Assembly (NCBI RefSeq): GCF_947493875.1
Contig: NZ_CANLSU010000002.1
Location: 434,001-498,000 of the forward strand
DNA from: an uncultured Marinococcus sp.
Lineage (GTDB): Bacteria > Bacillota > Bacilli > Bacillales > Marinococcaceae
Length of the DNA: 64,000 nt
Reading direction: 5' to 3'
Shown here: positions 54,192 to 62,423 of the stretch, piece by piece
Layout: each line of letters opens with the position of its first letter
Position numbering within the stretch: position 1 is the stretch's first letter
Position numbers and translations under genes: made by a program
The notes under the pieces: generated by a model
Database searches by the model: none
Seen by the model: the letters and a program-made list of their open reading frames with translations, nothing else
Told to the model about the DNA's origin: nothing

Positions 54192-54509
54192 GTGTTAGTT
54201 CTTCCTGGACGAATAGTAAAAATCCGTATTTCATTAGAAGATCAGGCTTCGGGGGAGAAAAAAGATGGAAAATACACCTTTGGGTTTCAATTTCCGCAGT
54301 GGCAGGGTAAAGGACGATATGCTAATGGTGCGAAAAAAAGAGCGCGCATGATTTTTTATGTAAAAGATGAAAATGAACAGCTGATGTTTCAATATTCAAT
54401 TACAGAAATTCAGCGGCAGGATCACTGCGTGATTTCGACAAGATATGAAAAGAGGATTCCTGAAGAATTCCAAAAAGACATCCGGCAGATTATTATTCAT
54501 TTTGTCTGA
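54192..54509 (+). CDS. 105-aa uncharacterised protein
   Basis: GTG 54192 lies 9 nt after AAGGAG; ATG 54183 abuts that site and is less likely. The product is soluble and probably beta-rich with basic patches (GKGRYANGAKKRARMIFYVKDENEQLMFQYSI). No family is recognised. It lies 50 bp before the acidic repeat protein gene on the same strand and could be cotranscribed. Confidence 0.6.
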   Translation: MLVLPGRIVKIRISLEDQASGEKKDGKYTFGFQFPQWQGKGRYANGAKKRARMIFYVKDENEQLMFQYSITEIQRQDHCVISTRYEKRIPEEFQKDIRQIIIHFV

Positions 54510-54560
54510 ATAAATACAATAATATATTCTCGATGGAGAGAATTGAAAAGAGGGATTGCA

Positions 54561-55613
54561 TTGGCTGAAAAGGAACAATCATCAGAGGAACAGGCAAATG
54601 TCGTTATTACAAATGAGGACGGAGAAGATGAAGAAGTAGACCTTTATATGATGAGCGTAAAAGATATAAAAGCTCTCGCCAAAGAAAGCGGCCTCGAATT
54701 ATCTTCTACAAAAAAACAGGACATGATTAATGAAATCATGAACGAAGTGGAAAGCGAAGGCAGCGGGGAAGAGCAGGAGTCGGAAGACGAAGAAAACCAG
54801 GAGCAGCAGGAAGAGAAAGGCGAAGAGCTTCCTGAGGAGGAAGAGCAGGAAGAGCCGAGCAGCGAAAATGAAGAAGAGGGTTCCTCCTCAGAGGAAAAAC
54901 AAAACCAGGCAAACGTTATTGTTACAAATGAAGATGGCGAAGATGAAGAAATCAATTTATATACACAGAGTACAGAATATATTCAGGCTCTTGCTGAAGA
55001 GAGCGGCCTTGAGCTCTCTTCCACAGATAAAAAAGGAATGATTGATGAAATCATGGACGAGGTTAACAGCAGTGAAGGCGGGGAGCAGCCCGAAGAAAAT
55101 ACAGAAGAGACTTCTGAGGAACAAAAGCAGGAAACAGCAGGCAGTGAGGAAAATACGGATGAAGATTCTTCAGAAGTGCAAAGCAGTGAAGAAGAAACGT
55201 CAGGTGAAGAAGAACAGGAAGATCCTGCTGCAGAAGAAGACGAGGAAAACGAAAACGCAGACTCTTCGCAGGAGCAGGAGAGTTCGTCAGAAGATCACGA
55301 AGAAGAAACAAAAGAAAACAGTGGTAAAGTAGAGCAGGAAGAACCAGCGGCCGAAGAGGAAAATACAAAAGAAGAGTCTTCGTTTATTTCTGAAGAAGCA
55401 ACCAGCCAGCTTCTCGAAGACGTAAAGCATTCGTTGATTGACGAATTAAAAGATGATTTATATGAAGACGTAAAACAGGAGCTCGTCCAGCAGCTGCGCA
55501 ATGAGCTGCTCGGTGATTCTGAAAGCGATCTGTTGAATGAAATTAAGTCTAAGGTCATGGAAAGCGTCAAAAAAGACTTGAACAGCGCACTTGCAAAAGA
55601 TGAATCTGCATAA
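54561..55613 (+). CDS. Extremely acidic protein with two internal repeats, unknown
   Basis: The product has about 350 aa from TTG 54561 (AAGAGGG, 6-nt spacer). It is dominated by Glu, Asp, Ser and Gln with no membrane segment. Two 52-residue repeats lie at about 12-63 and 117-168, both starting A-N-V-[VI]-[IV]-T-N-E-D-G-E-D-E-E and containing A-L-A-x-E-S-G-L-E-L-S-S-T, reminiscent of SAP/Rho-N-like helix-extended-loop-helix modules. Long acidic linkers follow, and a helical C-terminus (about 270-350) could be a coiled coil. Possibly a halophile-type soluble scaffold or nucleic-acid-mimic protein; function is not known. Confidence 0.75.
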   Translation: MAEKEQSSEEQANVVITNEDGEDEEVDLYMMSVKDIKALAKESGLELSSTKKQDMINEIMNEVESEGSGEEQESEDEENQEQQEEKGEELPEEEEQEEPSSENEEEGSSSEEKQNQANVIVTNEDGEDEEINLYTQSTEYIQALAEESGLELSSTDKKGMIDEIMDEVNSSEGGEQPEENTEETSEEQKQETAGSEENTDEDSSEVQSSEEETSGEEEQEDPAAEEDEENENADSSQEQESSSEDHEEETKENSGKVEQEEPAAEEENTKEESSFISEEATSQLLEDVKHSLIDELKDDLYEDVKQELVQQLRNELLGDSESDLLNEIKSKVMESVKKDLNSALAKDESA

Positions 55614-55640
55614 AAAAAGCCCGGGCCCGGGCCTTTTTTT
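55612..55640 (+). terminator. Terminator after the acidic repeat protein
   Basis: AAAAGCCCGG and CCGGGCCTTTT arms with a very small GC loop, then TTT. Confidence 0.75.
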
Positions 55641-55710
55641 ATGCTTATACTGAATAGATACTCCTCTTTGATGTTTAATATGCCCGGTTAAAAGGAAAAG
55701 CTTAACTTGT

Positions 55711-55769
55711 GGTTAAAATAGATGTTCATCAATCACCCCAAACATCGTCGTTTAGCTTAAAACCACAAG
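55711..55769 (+). other. Long-range inverted repeat in the Fe-alcohol dehydrogenase leader
   Basis: TTGTGGTT (about 55708-55715) and AACCACAA (about 55761-55768) are exact inverse complements. The second arm touches the AAGGAGG ribosome site, so pairing in mRNA could hide it; it may instead be a protein operator. Confidence 0.4.
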
Positions 55770-55781
55770 GAGGCTTCACTA

Positions 55782-56954
55782 ATGAGTAGATTTACGATTC
55801 CAAGAGACATTTATTTTGAAGATAATGCGCTTGAAGTACTGCGCACATTTGAAGGAAAAAAAGCCACGCTCGTTATCGGGGGCGGCTCTGTGAAGAAGAA
55901 CGGTAATTTAGACCGCATTCAGGAGCATCTTGCTGCAGCAAATATTGAAACTGAAGTTCTGGAAGGATACAATACAGAACCGACCGCAAAAATGGTCAAA
56001 GAAGGTGCAGAAGAAATGCGTTCCTTCGCACCTGACTGGATTATAGGCATCGGCGGCGGTTCTGCAATGGACGCTGCTAAAGCGATGTGGCTCTTTTATG
56101 AGCATCCTGGTCTTTCCTTCGAGGATGCCACGAAGCCATTTGAATTGCCGCGTCTCCGCCAAAAGGCGAAATTCGCCGGCATTCCTACGACGAGCGGCAG
56201 CGGCTCTGAAGTTTCCAACCTTTCAGTAGTGGCAGACGAAAAAACAAACGTCAAGTATCCGCTTGCAGACTTTGGCCTGACGCCGGATATTGCTATTATT
56301 GATCCGATTATGGTGGAGGATCTGCCAAAGCATATTGCCGCTTACACGGGTATGGATGCTTTCACCCATACTATTGAATCTTACGTAGCTAAACCGCGCA
56401 CCTTATATACTAACATTCTTGCTCTCGGCGGGGCAGAAGTGATTAAAGATAACCTAAAAGCATCGTATAATGGCGATCATGAAGCCGGTAAGCAGATGCA
56501 CAGCATTCAGGCTATGGCCGGGATGGCATTTGCGAATGCGGTGCTTGGTAATGTGCACAGTCTTGCTCATAAAAGCGGACCTACGTTTGATATTCCCCAT
56601 GGCTATGCCAATGCGATTTACCTTCCGTACGTTATTGAGTTCAACCGTGCAGTGGTAGAAGACCGTTATGCAGAAATCGCGCGCCGCCTGCATTTACAGG
56701 GGCAGACAGATAAAGAATTGACAGATTCGCTTGTAGAGTATATTTTTGAACTCAATAAAGATTTAGGATTGGCGGTAACACTTGAAGAATTTGGTGTTTC
56801 TGAAAAGGATTTTGAAGAACACCTGGATACAATGGCTCAAAATGCACTTAGCGATCCGTGTACCGGCACCAATCCGCGGGAAACATCCTTCGAACAGATG
56901 AAGGACTTGTTTAAAGCTTCGTATTACGGTAAAGAAGCTCTGGTAAAAGGCTGA
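55782..56954 (+). CDS. Iron-containing alcohol dehydrogenase
   Basis: The 390-aa group III dehydrogenase has NAD-binding GGGS (about 35 and 96; IGIGGGSAMDAAKAMW), substrate strand GIPTTSGSGSEVS, and metal ligands in the MDAFTHTIES and LAHKSGPTFDIPHGYANA blocks (Asp and His residues). It resembles butanol/ethanol type Fe-ADHs of Bacillaceae. Substrate not certain. AAGGAGG precedes the ATG. It ends at a strong terminator. Confidence 0.94.
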   Translation: MSRFTIPRDIYFEDNALEVLRTFEGKKATLVIGGGSVKKNGNLDRIQEHLAAANIETEVLEGYNTEPTAKMVKEGAEEMRSFAPDWIIGIGGGSAMDAAKAMWLFYEHPGLSFEDATKPFELPRLRQKAKFAGIPTTSGSGSEVSNLSVVADEKTNVKYPLADFGLTPDIAIIDPIMVEDLPKHIAAYTGMDAFTHTIESYVAKPRTLYTNILALGGAEVIKDNLKASYNGDHEAGKQMHSIQAMAGMAFANAVLGNVHSLAHKSGPTFDIPHGYANAIYLPYVIEFNRAVVEDRYAEIARRLHLQGQTDKELTDSLVEYIFELNKDLGLAVTLEEFGVSEKDFEEHLDTMAQNALSDPCTGTNPRETSFEQMKDLFKASYYGKEALVKG

Positions 56955-56977
56955 GTATAAAAGGAAAAAAGACAAAC

Positions 56978-57008
56978 CGGAAACCCCGATTGCTTCGGGG
57001 TTTTTTCC
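56978..57008 (+). terminator. Terminator after Fe-alcohol dehydrogenase
   Basis: AAACCCCG and CGGGGTTT arms with ATTGCTT loop, followed by TTTCC within a TTTTTT run. Confidence 0.88.
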
Positions 57009-57055
57009 TTGGGTACTGATCCTGTAGCAGAGGTCAGGAGAAGGAGAGATGTGTT

Positions 57056-57895
57056 ATGCCGACAGAACAAAAGCTCGGGGCAACCGACCGGCAGTATAAA
57101 GAACCTCCAGAGGTGGTACAGGCGTTTGGAGAAAACGGACGTAACCACTTAAGTAAGGAATTCAGAGCGCAGTTTCTGCTGGCGATACTGGCAGGGTCTT
57201 TTATGACCTTCGGAGCGGTTTTTTCAATTCTTCTTGCAACAGGCGTAGAAGCGAAAGGGCTATACTATCTGCTGTCAGGACTTGGTTTTACGGCAGCCTA
57301 TGTAATGGTATTTCTATCCGGTGCTGTATTGTTTACAGAGATTAATATTCTGCTTCCGAGTTATTTATTTCGAAAGCCGAGTGTTTATCTTATGCCTATT
57401 GCAAGGTTCTGGCTTGCTACTTATATCGGCAATATTGTCGGGGCATTATTTGTTGCCGCAGTCATCCAGCTTTCCGGGTCCTTGACGCCGGAATTTTACG
57501 GAGAACTGCAGGTGTATTTATCGGATAAAATGAAATTTAAAGAATCTGGCGGCATCGGCTGGTTCCAGGTCGTTTTGTCCGGTATTCTGGCTAACTGGTT
57601 AATCGGCATGGCATCGTTTCTCACGACAGCCGCAAGAGATGTTACAGGAAAGGTAGTGGCGACTGCGCTTCCGGTCATTCTATTTGTGGCGGGTAATTTC
57701 CAGCACAGCGCGGCGAACATGGGCTACTTCAGCATGGGGGTATTTGCAGAAACTGAGCATGCCTGGTATGAATACCTGTTGTTTAATTTAATCCCTGCAA
57801 GTATTGGGAATTTAATCGGTGGTGCCCTTCTTGTTTCTCTGCTGTTCTTGTTTGCCTACAGGGAAGAACTTCGTGATAGCGACGGTATTGAATAG
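57056..57895 (+). CDS. Formate/nitrite transporter (FNT) family channel
   Basis: The 279-aa product has six transmembrane helices. The central histidine motif VAGNFQHSAANMGYFSMG and the N-terminal AILAGSFMTFGAVFSILLATG are FNT features. The pentameric channel passes formate, nitrite or hydrosulfide. GAGAAGGAGAG precedes the ATG. A formamidase gene 23 kb away would release formate, but a link is speculative. Confidence 0.92.
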   Translation: MPTEQKLGATDRQYKEPPEVVQAFGENGRNHLSKEFRAQFLLAILAGSFMTFGAVFSILLATGVEAKGLYYLLSGLGFTAAYVMVFLSGAVLFTEINILLPSYLFRKPSVYLMPIARFWLATYIGNIVGALFVAAVIQLSGSLTPEFYGELQVYLSDKMKFKESGGIGWFQVVLSGILANWLIGMASFLTTAARDVTGKVVATALPVILFVAGNFQHSAANMGYFSMGVFAETEHAWYEYLLFNLIPASIGNLIGGALLVSLLFLFAYREELRDSDGIE

Positions 57896-57897
57896 AA

Positions 57898-57930
57898 AAA
57901 ACTGCTCCTGAAAAAGGGGCAGTTTTTTAT
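57898..57930. terminator. Bidirectional terminator between FNT and brnQ genes
   Basis: AAAACTGCTCCT and AGGGGCAGTTTT arms, loop GAAAA, then TT; A-run on the left for the other strand. Confidence 0.88.
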
Positions 57931-57936
57931 GGGATA

Positions 57937-59262
57937 TTATTTTTCATGAAAGGAAGTCTTTTGCGTGGAGTGGGAAGGCATCAGCCTGTCGAGAAGATAT
58001 CCGGCGGCAGCTCCGATAAACGCAGGCACCACCCAGCCGAGTCCCTGCTCAAAAAACGGCGAGGTCTGAAGAATACTTGTGACAGCCGGGACAAAGACTC
58101 CTATACTTGAAAGCCCTTCGTAAAGCGCAAAGATTCCTGTAAAGATAATTGACAGCTGATACATTAGTGAACCTTCACCAATAACAGGGCGCAGAAGTGA
58201 AAGTACGATGAGCACAATAGCAAGCGGATAAATAAATACGAGTAAAGGAACTGCGATGCTTAAAATTAAAGACAATCCTAAATTAGTAACCAGCATTCCG
58301 ATAAATGTAAAAAGAACGACAAACGATTTATAGGCAATGCGGGGCATTATGCTGTGAAAAAATTCAGAGCATGCCGTTATCAGGCCGACGCTGGTGGTCA
58401 GGCAGGCAAGCAGAACGATCACACCAAAAAAGAAGCTGCCGGATGGTCCGAAAAGCATGGCTGCGGCAGGTTCAAGAATGCCGGCCCCGTCAGTAATCCC
58501 TTCCTGCTGTGACATCCGGGCACCGATCCATCCAAGCGAAACATAGACTATAGAAAGGCCGATCCCAGCTACTGCAGTAGCTGCTGCAGCGCCGGACATC
58601 AGTTCACGTTTAGAAGACGCCCCGTGGGTGCGCAGACTGTTAACAATCACCATTCCGAAGGCAAGGGCACCGAGAGCATCCATCGTCAGATACCCTTCTA
58701 GAAATCCTCCAATAAAAGGAGAATTATTATAAGGGGCTTCAGCTGAAGAAGAATTTGTATCGAAAATAAAAAATGCCCGTACAAATAGAGCGGCTAAAGT
58801 AACGAATAGAATAGGCGTCAGCCATTGGCCCAGGCGATCTACTATTTTTTCAGGATTTAAGCTCAGCCAGAGAGCAACTGTGAAAAAGATTAAGGAGAAA
58901 AGTAAAAGTGTCCACCAGGTCCCGATACCCGCTGCTGGCACAAAACCGATTTCATAGGCAACGTTAGCAGCCCTGGGAATTCCATATAAAGCTCCGATGG
59001 ATAAATAAATCAGTACAGCAAACAACAGGCCGAACATGGGATGAACTTTGCTTCCCATGCTGATAAGTCCGTGCCGTGCCTGCACGACTGCCAAAATAGC
59101 AAGGATGGGGAGAAGTACTCCTGTAAATAGAAAACCAAGGATAGCAGAAGTGAAATTGTCACCTGCAGAATAACCAAGAAATGGCGGGAAGATTAAATTA
59201 CCCGCTCCAAAAAATAACGAGAAAAGCATAAAACCGATAAAAAGAATACGCGACTTTTTCAT
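57937..59262 (-). CDS. brnQ: Branched-chain amino acid:cation symporter
   Basis: The 441-aa LIVCS family carrier of Ile, Leu and Val has 12 helices. Markers are the N-terminal FSLFFGAGNLIFPPFLGYSAGDNF, GIPRAANVAYEIGF and YLTMDALGALAFGMVIVNSL. CAGGAGG lies before ATG 59262; a longer frame from 59298 has no hydrophobic content and overlaps the leader. The leader holds a promoter, a 12-codon frame with Leu-Leu-Arg-Ile and a terminator, suggesting attenuation. Confidence 0.94.
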   Translation of the reverse strand: MKKSRILFIGFMLFSLFFGAGNLIFPPFLGYSAGDNFTSAILGFLFTGVLLPILAILAVVQARHGLISMGSKVHPMFGLLFAVLIYLSIGALYGIPRAANVAYEIGFVPAAGIGTWWTLLLFSLIFFTVALWLSLNPEKIVDRLGQWLTPILFVTLAALFVRAFFIFDTNSSSAEAPYNNSPFIGGFLEGYLTMDALGALAFGMVIVNSLRTHGASSKRELMSGAAAATAVAGIGLSIVYVSLGWIGARMSQQEGITDGAGILEPAAAMLFGPSGSFFFGVIVLLACLTTSVGLITACSEFFHSIMPRIAYKSFVVLFTFIGMLVTNLGLSLILSIAVPLLVFIYPLAIVLIVLSLLRPVIGEGSLMYQLSIIFTGIFALYEGLSSIGVFVPAVTSILQTSPFFEQGLGWVVPAFIGAAAGYLLDRLMPSHSTQKTSFHEK

Positions 59263-59300
59263 ACCAGCGCCTCCTGAGTGTAAGTAAGATCGCCACACAA

Positions 59301-59331
59301 CGCAAAAAACCCGCTTCCAAAAGGAAACGAG
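59301..59331 (-). terminator. Attenuator-type terminator in the brnQ leader
   Basis: On the minus strand CTCGTTTCC-TTTT-GGAAGCGGG (one G-T pair) is followed by TTTTTT. It lies 39 nt before the brnQ start and just after the putative leader peptide stop. Confidence 0.75.
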
Positions 59332-59370
59332 TCAAATTCTTAAGAGAGTCCCTGAAATATCATGCTGCAC
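59332..59370 (-). CDS. Putative 12-aa leader peptide of brnQ
   Basis: On the minus strand GTG 59370 lies 5 nt after AGGTGA. It encodes MQHDISGTLLRI and stops at 59332, immediately before the terminator stem. Ile and Leu make up four of 12 codons, with a Leu-Leu-Arg-Ile end. This resembles branched-chain amino acid attenuation peptides, but such control is rare in Bacillaceae, so it is a hypothesis. Confidence 0.35.
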   Translation of the reverse strand: MQHDISGTLLRI

Positions 59371-59410
59371 TTGGCTCACCTTGTGAGAAAATGACTATAT
59401 ACGGTAAAGC

Positions 59411-59439
59411 ATTATGTAAGATTAATAATCATTCTACAA
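59411..59439 (-). promoter_or_regulatory. Sigma-A promoter of brnQ
   Basis: On the minus strand TTGTAG, 17 nt, CATAAT. It would start a leader of about 140 nt including the attenuator. Confidence 0.55.
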
Positions 59440-59626
59440 TGTAACGCGGATCTGACTGAAAGTAAACTGTAAACATGCATAAAAACAACAAAAATTGCTG
59501 AAAACGGATACGCAGAAAAATTATAAAAAATTAGAAGGAAAATTAGGGATATTAATGATTTTAAGTGTATATCGTTTATAATAGGGTATATATGCATAGG
59601 TCCAATATCACTTGGAGGCGAGAGCT

Positions 59627-59875
59627 ATGGGGAGAGGTATGAATTGGGTTAAAAACCACCAGTTTTGTTCTACAGTAGAAGAGCATGATGACATTGTTAT
59701 TTTGGAAGTGCCTTATACAGCTAGCAATGAACAGTGGGAAGAAATACAGGAAATTATTAATGTTCTTCATGATCACGGGTATGTAGAGGGCCAGACCAAA
59801 CGTATCGATCAGCTGCAAATTGAACTTGTGGGTTTTAAAATCCCATGGAGCCAGCAAAGAACGAATTCCGGATAA
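59627..59875 (+). CDS. 82-aa uncharacterised soluble protein
   Basis: ATG 59627 follows GGAGGCGAG. The product has a beta strand (DIVILEVPYTAS), an amphipathic helix (NEQWEEIQEIINVLHDHGYV) and another strand (RIDQLQIELVGFKIPW), a compact alpha/beta fold. No family is recognised. It is divergent from brnQ. Confidence 0.65.
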   Translation: MGRGMNWVKNHQFCSTVEEHDDIVILEVPYTASNEQWEEIQEIINVLHDHGYVEGQTKRIDQLQIELVGFKIPWSQQRTNSG

Positions 59876-60020
59876 ATTAAATAACAAAAATAACCATTTG
59901 ATGAACAAAAGATTAAAGAAATTACGTTTAAGTTACAAGTGGATAATAAAACACAAAAATCGTATTTGGGTTGATATGATAGTATTTAATTAATTATTAC
60001 GGGGAAAAGAGGTCTGCAAT

Positions 60021-60167
60021 TTGCGAAACCCAATTGTATTAATGATGGTAATGGGACTTTCTATGTTTTATATTATTGTGCCGTTTATGAATATTGAGCA
60101 AATGCCGACCGTGCTGACAGGCGTGCAGCAGATTATGAAATCTATTACCTCCATCAGTTTTTTATAA
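60021..60167 (+). CDS. 48-aa single-span membrane protein, unknown
   Basis: TTG 60021 follows AAAAGAGG. The frame encodes one hydrophobic helix (IVLMMVMGLSMFYIIVPFM) and a polar C-terminal helix (TGVQQIMKSITSISFL). A terminator follows directly. I do not recognise the family. Confidence 0.6.
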   Translation: MRNPIVLMMVMGLSMFYIIVPFMNIEQMPTVLTGVQQIMKSITSISFL

Positions 60168-60181
60168 TATACGTGCCGTAC

Positions 60182-60218
60182 AGGTCTCTCTGCTTATATG
60201 CAGGAGGCTTTTTTATTA
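60182..60218 (+). terminator. Terminator after the 48-aa ORF
   Basis: TCTCTGC-TTATAT-GCAGGAGG imperfect stem followed by TTTTTT. Confidence 0.6.
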
Positions 60219-60340
60219 TTTTTAAAATAAAGAAATGCACATTTAGGCAAGGTATCGAGAGGGGAGGGCCGGGGGAAATAAATAACGAAGCTTATATGCT
60301 GGATTATTTTGAAACTTAAATTGACACCTGCTGAACAACG

Positions 60341-60373
60341 AAAAGCAGCCCCCCTCCCGGGAGCTGCTTTTTT
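60341..60373 (-). terminator. Terminator of the EamA gene
   Basis: On the minus strand AAAAAAGCAGCTCCC and GGGGGGCTGCTTTT form a stem with GGGA between; T-run follows. Confidence 0.8.
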
Positions 60374-61241
60374 AGGCAGACTGGCGTACGCTGAACGCAG
60401 TAATGGAAACCAAAATAATAACGATGCCCAATGCCTGAATGATTGCCAGGCTGTCTCCAAGCAGAACTACTCCAAACAAAGAAGCAGTGACCGGTTCTGC
60501 CATGGCAACCATTGAAGCAGTAACCGGGGTCGTCAGCCTTATGCCGATAACATACAGTACAAAGGAAATGCCTGCACCAACGAGCCCGAGTAGCAGGAAC
60601 CACCCAATGTCACTGGAGGTCAAAACAGATAATGCTTCCTGTTGGTCGACAAACATCAAAAGAATTACACAAAAAACAAAAAAAGCGATCGTTAAAGAGG
60701 TTTCGGGCCTGCCGACTGCAGAGGCGTATTTAAATCCGAAAATAAACAACGCATACGAAAGACCGGCCCCAAGGCCGGCAGCGGCGCCTGCAAGTGTAAC
60801 CGAAGAACCGCCCGTGTCATAAGCACCTGTCAGGAGGAAAATTCCTACAAGCACTACTGCAATACATCCCCACTTGAAAAAAGTAGAGGATTCCTGCTTT
60901 AGAAAAAAAGAAATCAAAAATACAAATATAGGTGCGGTATACATTAGCGTGGCAGCGATGGCTACGCTTGAGGCCTCAATACTGAGGAAGTAAAAGGTGA
61001 AATTGCCGGCGACGCCCGCCCCGGCGAGAGCAGCCCATATAAATAATCGGGTGGAGGGGGATCCGGTCTTTCGAATCCGTAAAAGGAACCATATAAAAAT
61101 ACAGACAAAACCAACGGCTCCCCGGTAAAAGGAAATGACTAACGGATCCCAGCCCTTATGTAAAAGTATATCTGCCAATCCACCTGAAATACCCCATAGT
61201 ATCGCGGCCAGTACTACTAAAATCGTGCCTGAAAATTTCAT
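60372..61241 (-). CDS. EamA-family (DMT) transporter
   Basis: The 289-aa product has ten helices and two EamA repeats (GTILVVLAAILWGISGGLADILL; GAAAGLGAGLSYALFIFGFKYAS). Clear LMYTAPIFVFLISF and GAGISFVLYVIGIRLT motifs. Substrate unknown. GGAGG precedes the ATG. It differs from the EamA protein at 9336. Confidence 0.88.
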   Translation of the reverse strand: MKFSGTILVVLAAILWGISGGLADILLHKGWDPLVISFYRGAVGFVCIFIWFLLRIRKTGSPSTRLFIWAALAGAGVAGNFTFYFLSIEASSVAIAATLMYTAPIFVFLISFFLKQESSTFFKWGCIAVVLVGIFLLTGAYDTGGSSVTLAGAAAGLGAGLSYALFIFGFKYASAVGRPETSLTIAFFVFCVILLMFVDQQEALSVLTSSDIGWFLLLGLVGAGISFVLYVIGIRLTTPVTASMVAMAEPVTASLFGVVLLGDSLAIIQALGIVIILVSITAFSVRQSA

Positions 61242-61322
61242 GGTCAGCCTCCGCGATAGTATGAATATAACTGTTTACCCTTTAAAAAATGGTTTCAAAC
61301 GAATTTTGCAGCGCAGGTCAGG

Positions 61323-62315
61323 TTAAAGCATAACTTCGATAAGAAAGTAGCCGAAAAAAGATAATAAAAGCGAGCCGCAAACTGTCACGATAAACATCTT
61401 TAAACTAATTGTTTTAAAAGAAGCGGCTGGCATCTGCATTCCAAAACCAGCCATGGCCATGCCGAGAAAAACATATGAAGCGGAGATCATAAAAGCAGCT
61501 GCGGAGTCGCTGAGCAGATTAAAGGTATTGGCCAGACTCACTGCTAAAAATCCGAAAATAAACCATGGAACCGGAATTGTATGAGAGGCCCGCTTTTCTT
61601 TACGGCTTTGAAGCGTGGCAACTATAAGTGCTACCGGAATGAGAAGTGCAACCCTTGTTAATTTAATGATCAGGGCGTGGTCTTCCGAAACTGTACCACC
61701 GGCTTCAGATGCTGCTACAGCGTGGGCTACTTCATGGAGAGTTCCTCCTGATAAAATGCCATATTCATACGCATTCATCCCCAGAAACGGAAACAGAAAC
61801 GTATAGGAAACGGAAAAAACAGTACCAACCACTGCGATAATCGCGATGCTCGCAGTGGTTGTTTTATGCTCTGCCTTTACAATCGGAGCGATGGCTGCGA
61901 TTGCTGAAGCTCCGCAGATAGCTGTACCGCAGGCCGTTAACAGACTGAGCGTTTTATCTATCCTTAAAGCTCTGGCAGCAAGGTAAATGAAAAAAAGCGC
62001 AATCAGTAACCCGGAAGCAGCGATAAAAAAAGCGTTAAATCCGGATTCGTAAATATCTCCTAAATGCAGTCGGGCCCCGAGGAAAATAATGCCGAGCCTA
62101 AGCAGGTGCCTGCTTGAAAAAGTGATTCCCGGAAGCGCACGGTTGGGAACTCCAGCGGTGAAGCGCCAGCATACGCCTAAAAGTATTGCAGTAACCAGCG
62201 CGCCCATCGCTGAGAATGGAGCAACCTCTGCGAGTGCGCTGCTGAGCACAGCAGCAATAAACGTAAAGATAAGTCCGGACATTAGCATGGGAATGAAAGA
62301 AGCAAATCGTTTCAT
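61323..62315 (-). CDS. YeiH/UPF0324-family putative sulfate exporter
   Basis: The 330-aa product has about ten helices. Family blocks are LGIIFLGARLHLGDI, the pore-like ACGTAICGASAIAAIAPIVKA, and GGTLHEVAHAVAASEAGG. Homologues are proposed to export sulfate (PSE family) and often stand divergent to a LysR regulator, as here. TTAGGAG precedes the ATG. Confidence 0.9.
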   Translation of the reverse strand: MKRFASFIPMLMSGLIFTFIAAVLSSALAEVAPFSAMGALVTAILLGVCWRFTAGVPNRALPGITFSSRHLLRLGIIFLGARLHLGDIYESGFNAFFIAASGLLIALFFIYLAARALRIDKTLSLLTACGTAICGASAIAAIAPIVKAEHKTTTASIAIIAVVGTVFSVSYTFLFPFLGMNAYEYGILSGGTLHEVAHAVAASEAGGTVSEDHALIIKLTRVALLIPVALIVATLQSRKEKRASHTIPVPWFIFGFLAVSLANTFNLLSDSAAAFMISASYVFLGMAMAGFGMQMPAASFKTISLKMFIVTVCGSLLLSFFGYFLIEVML

Positions 62316-62423
62316 TAGTCTTCAACTCCTAATCATTAACGCTATTGTACTCCCGCTCTTTTTATTATAAAAACAAATATATATAATGAAATTAATTAAT
62401 ATTTTTAATAAATAGGAGGAAAT

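Noticed and set aside
53728-55613. Bacteriocin or toxin locus around the SunI-like and acidic proteins
   Set aside because: No precursor peptide, modification enzyme, ABC exporter or toxin domain is present; acidity alone is common in halophiles.
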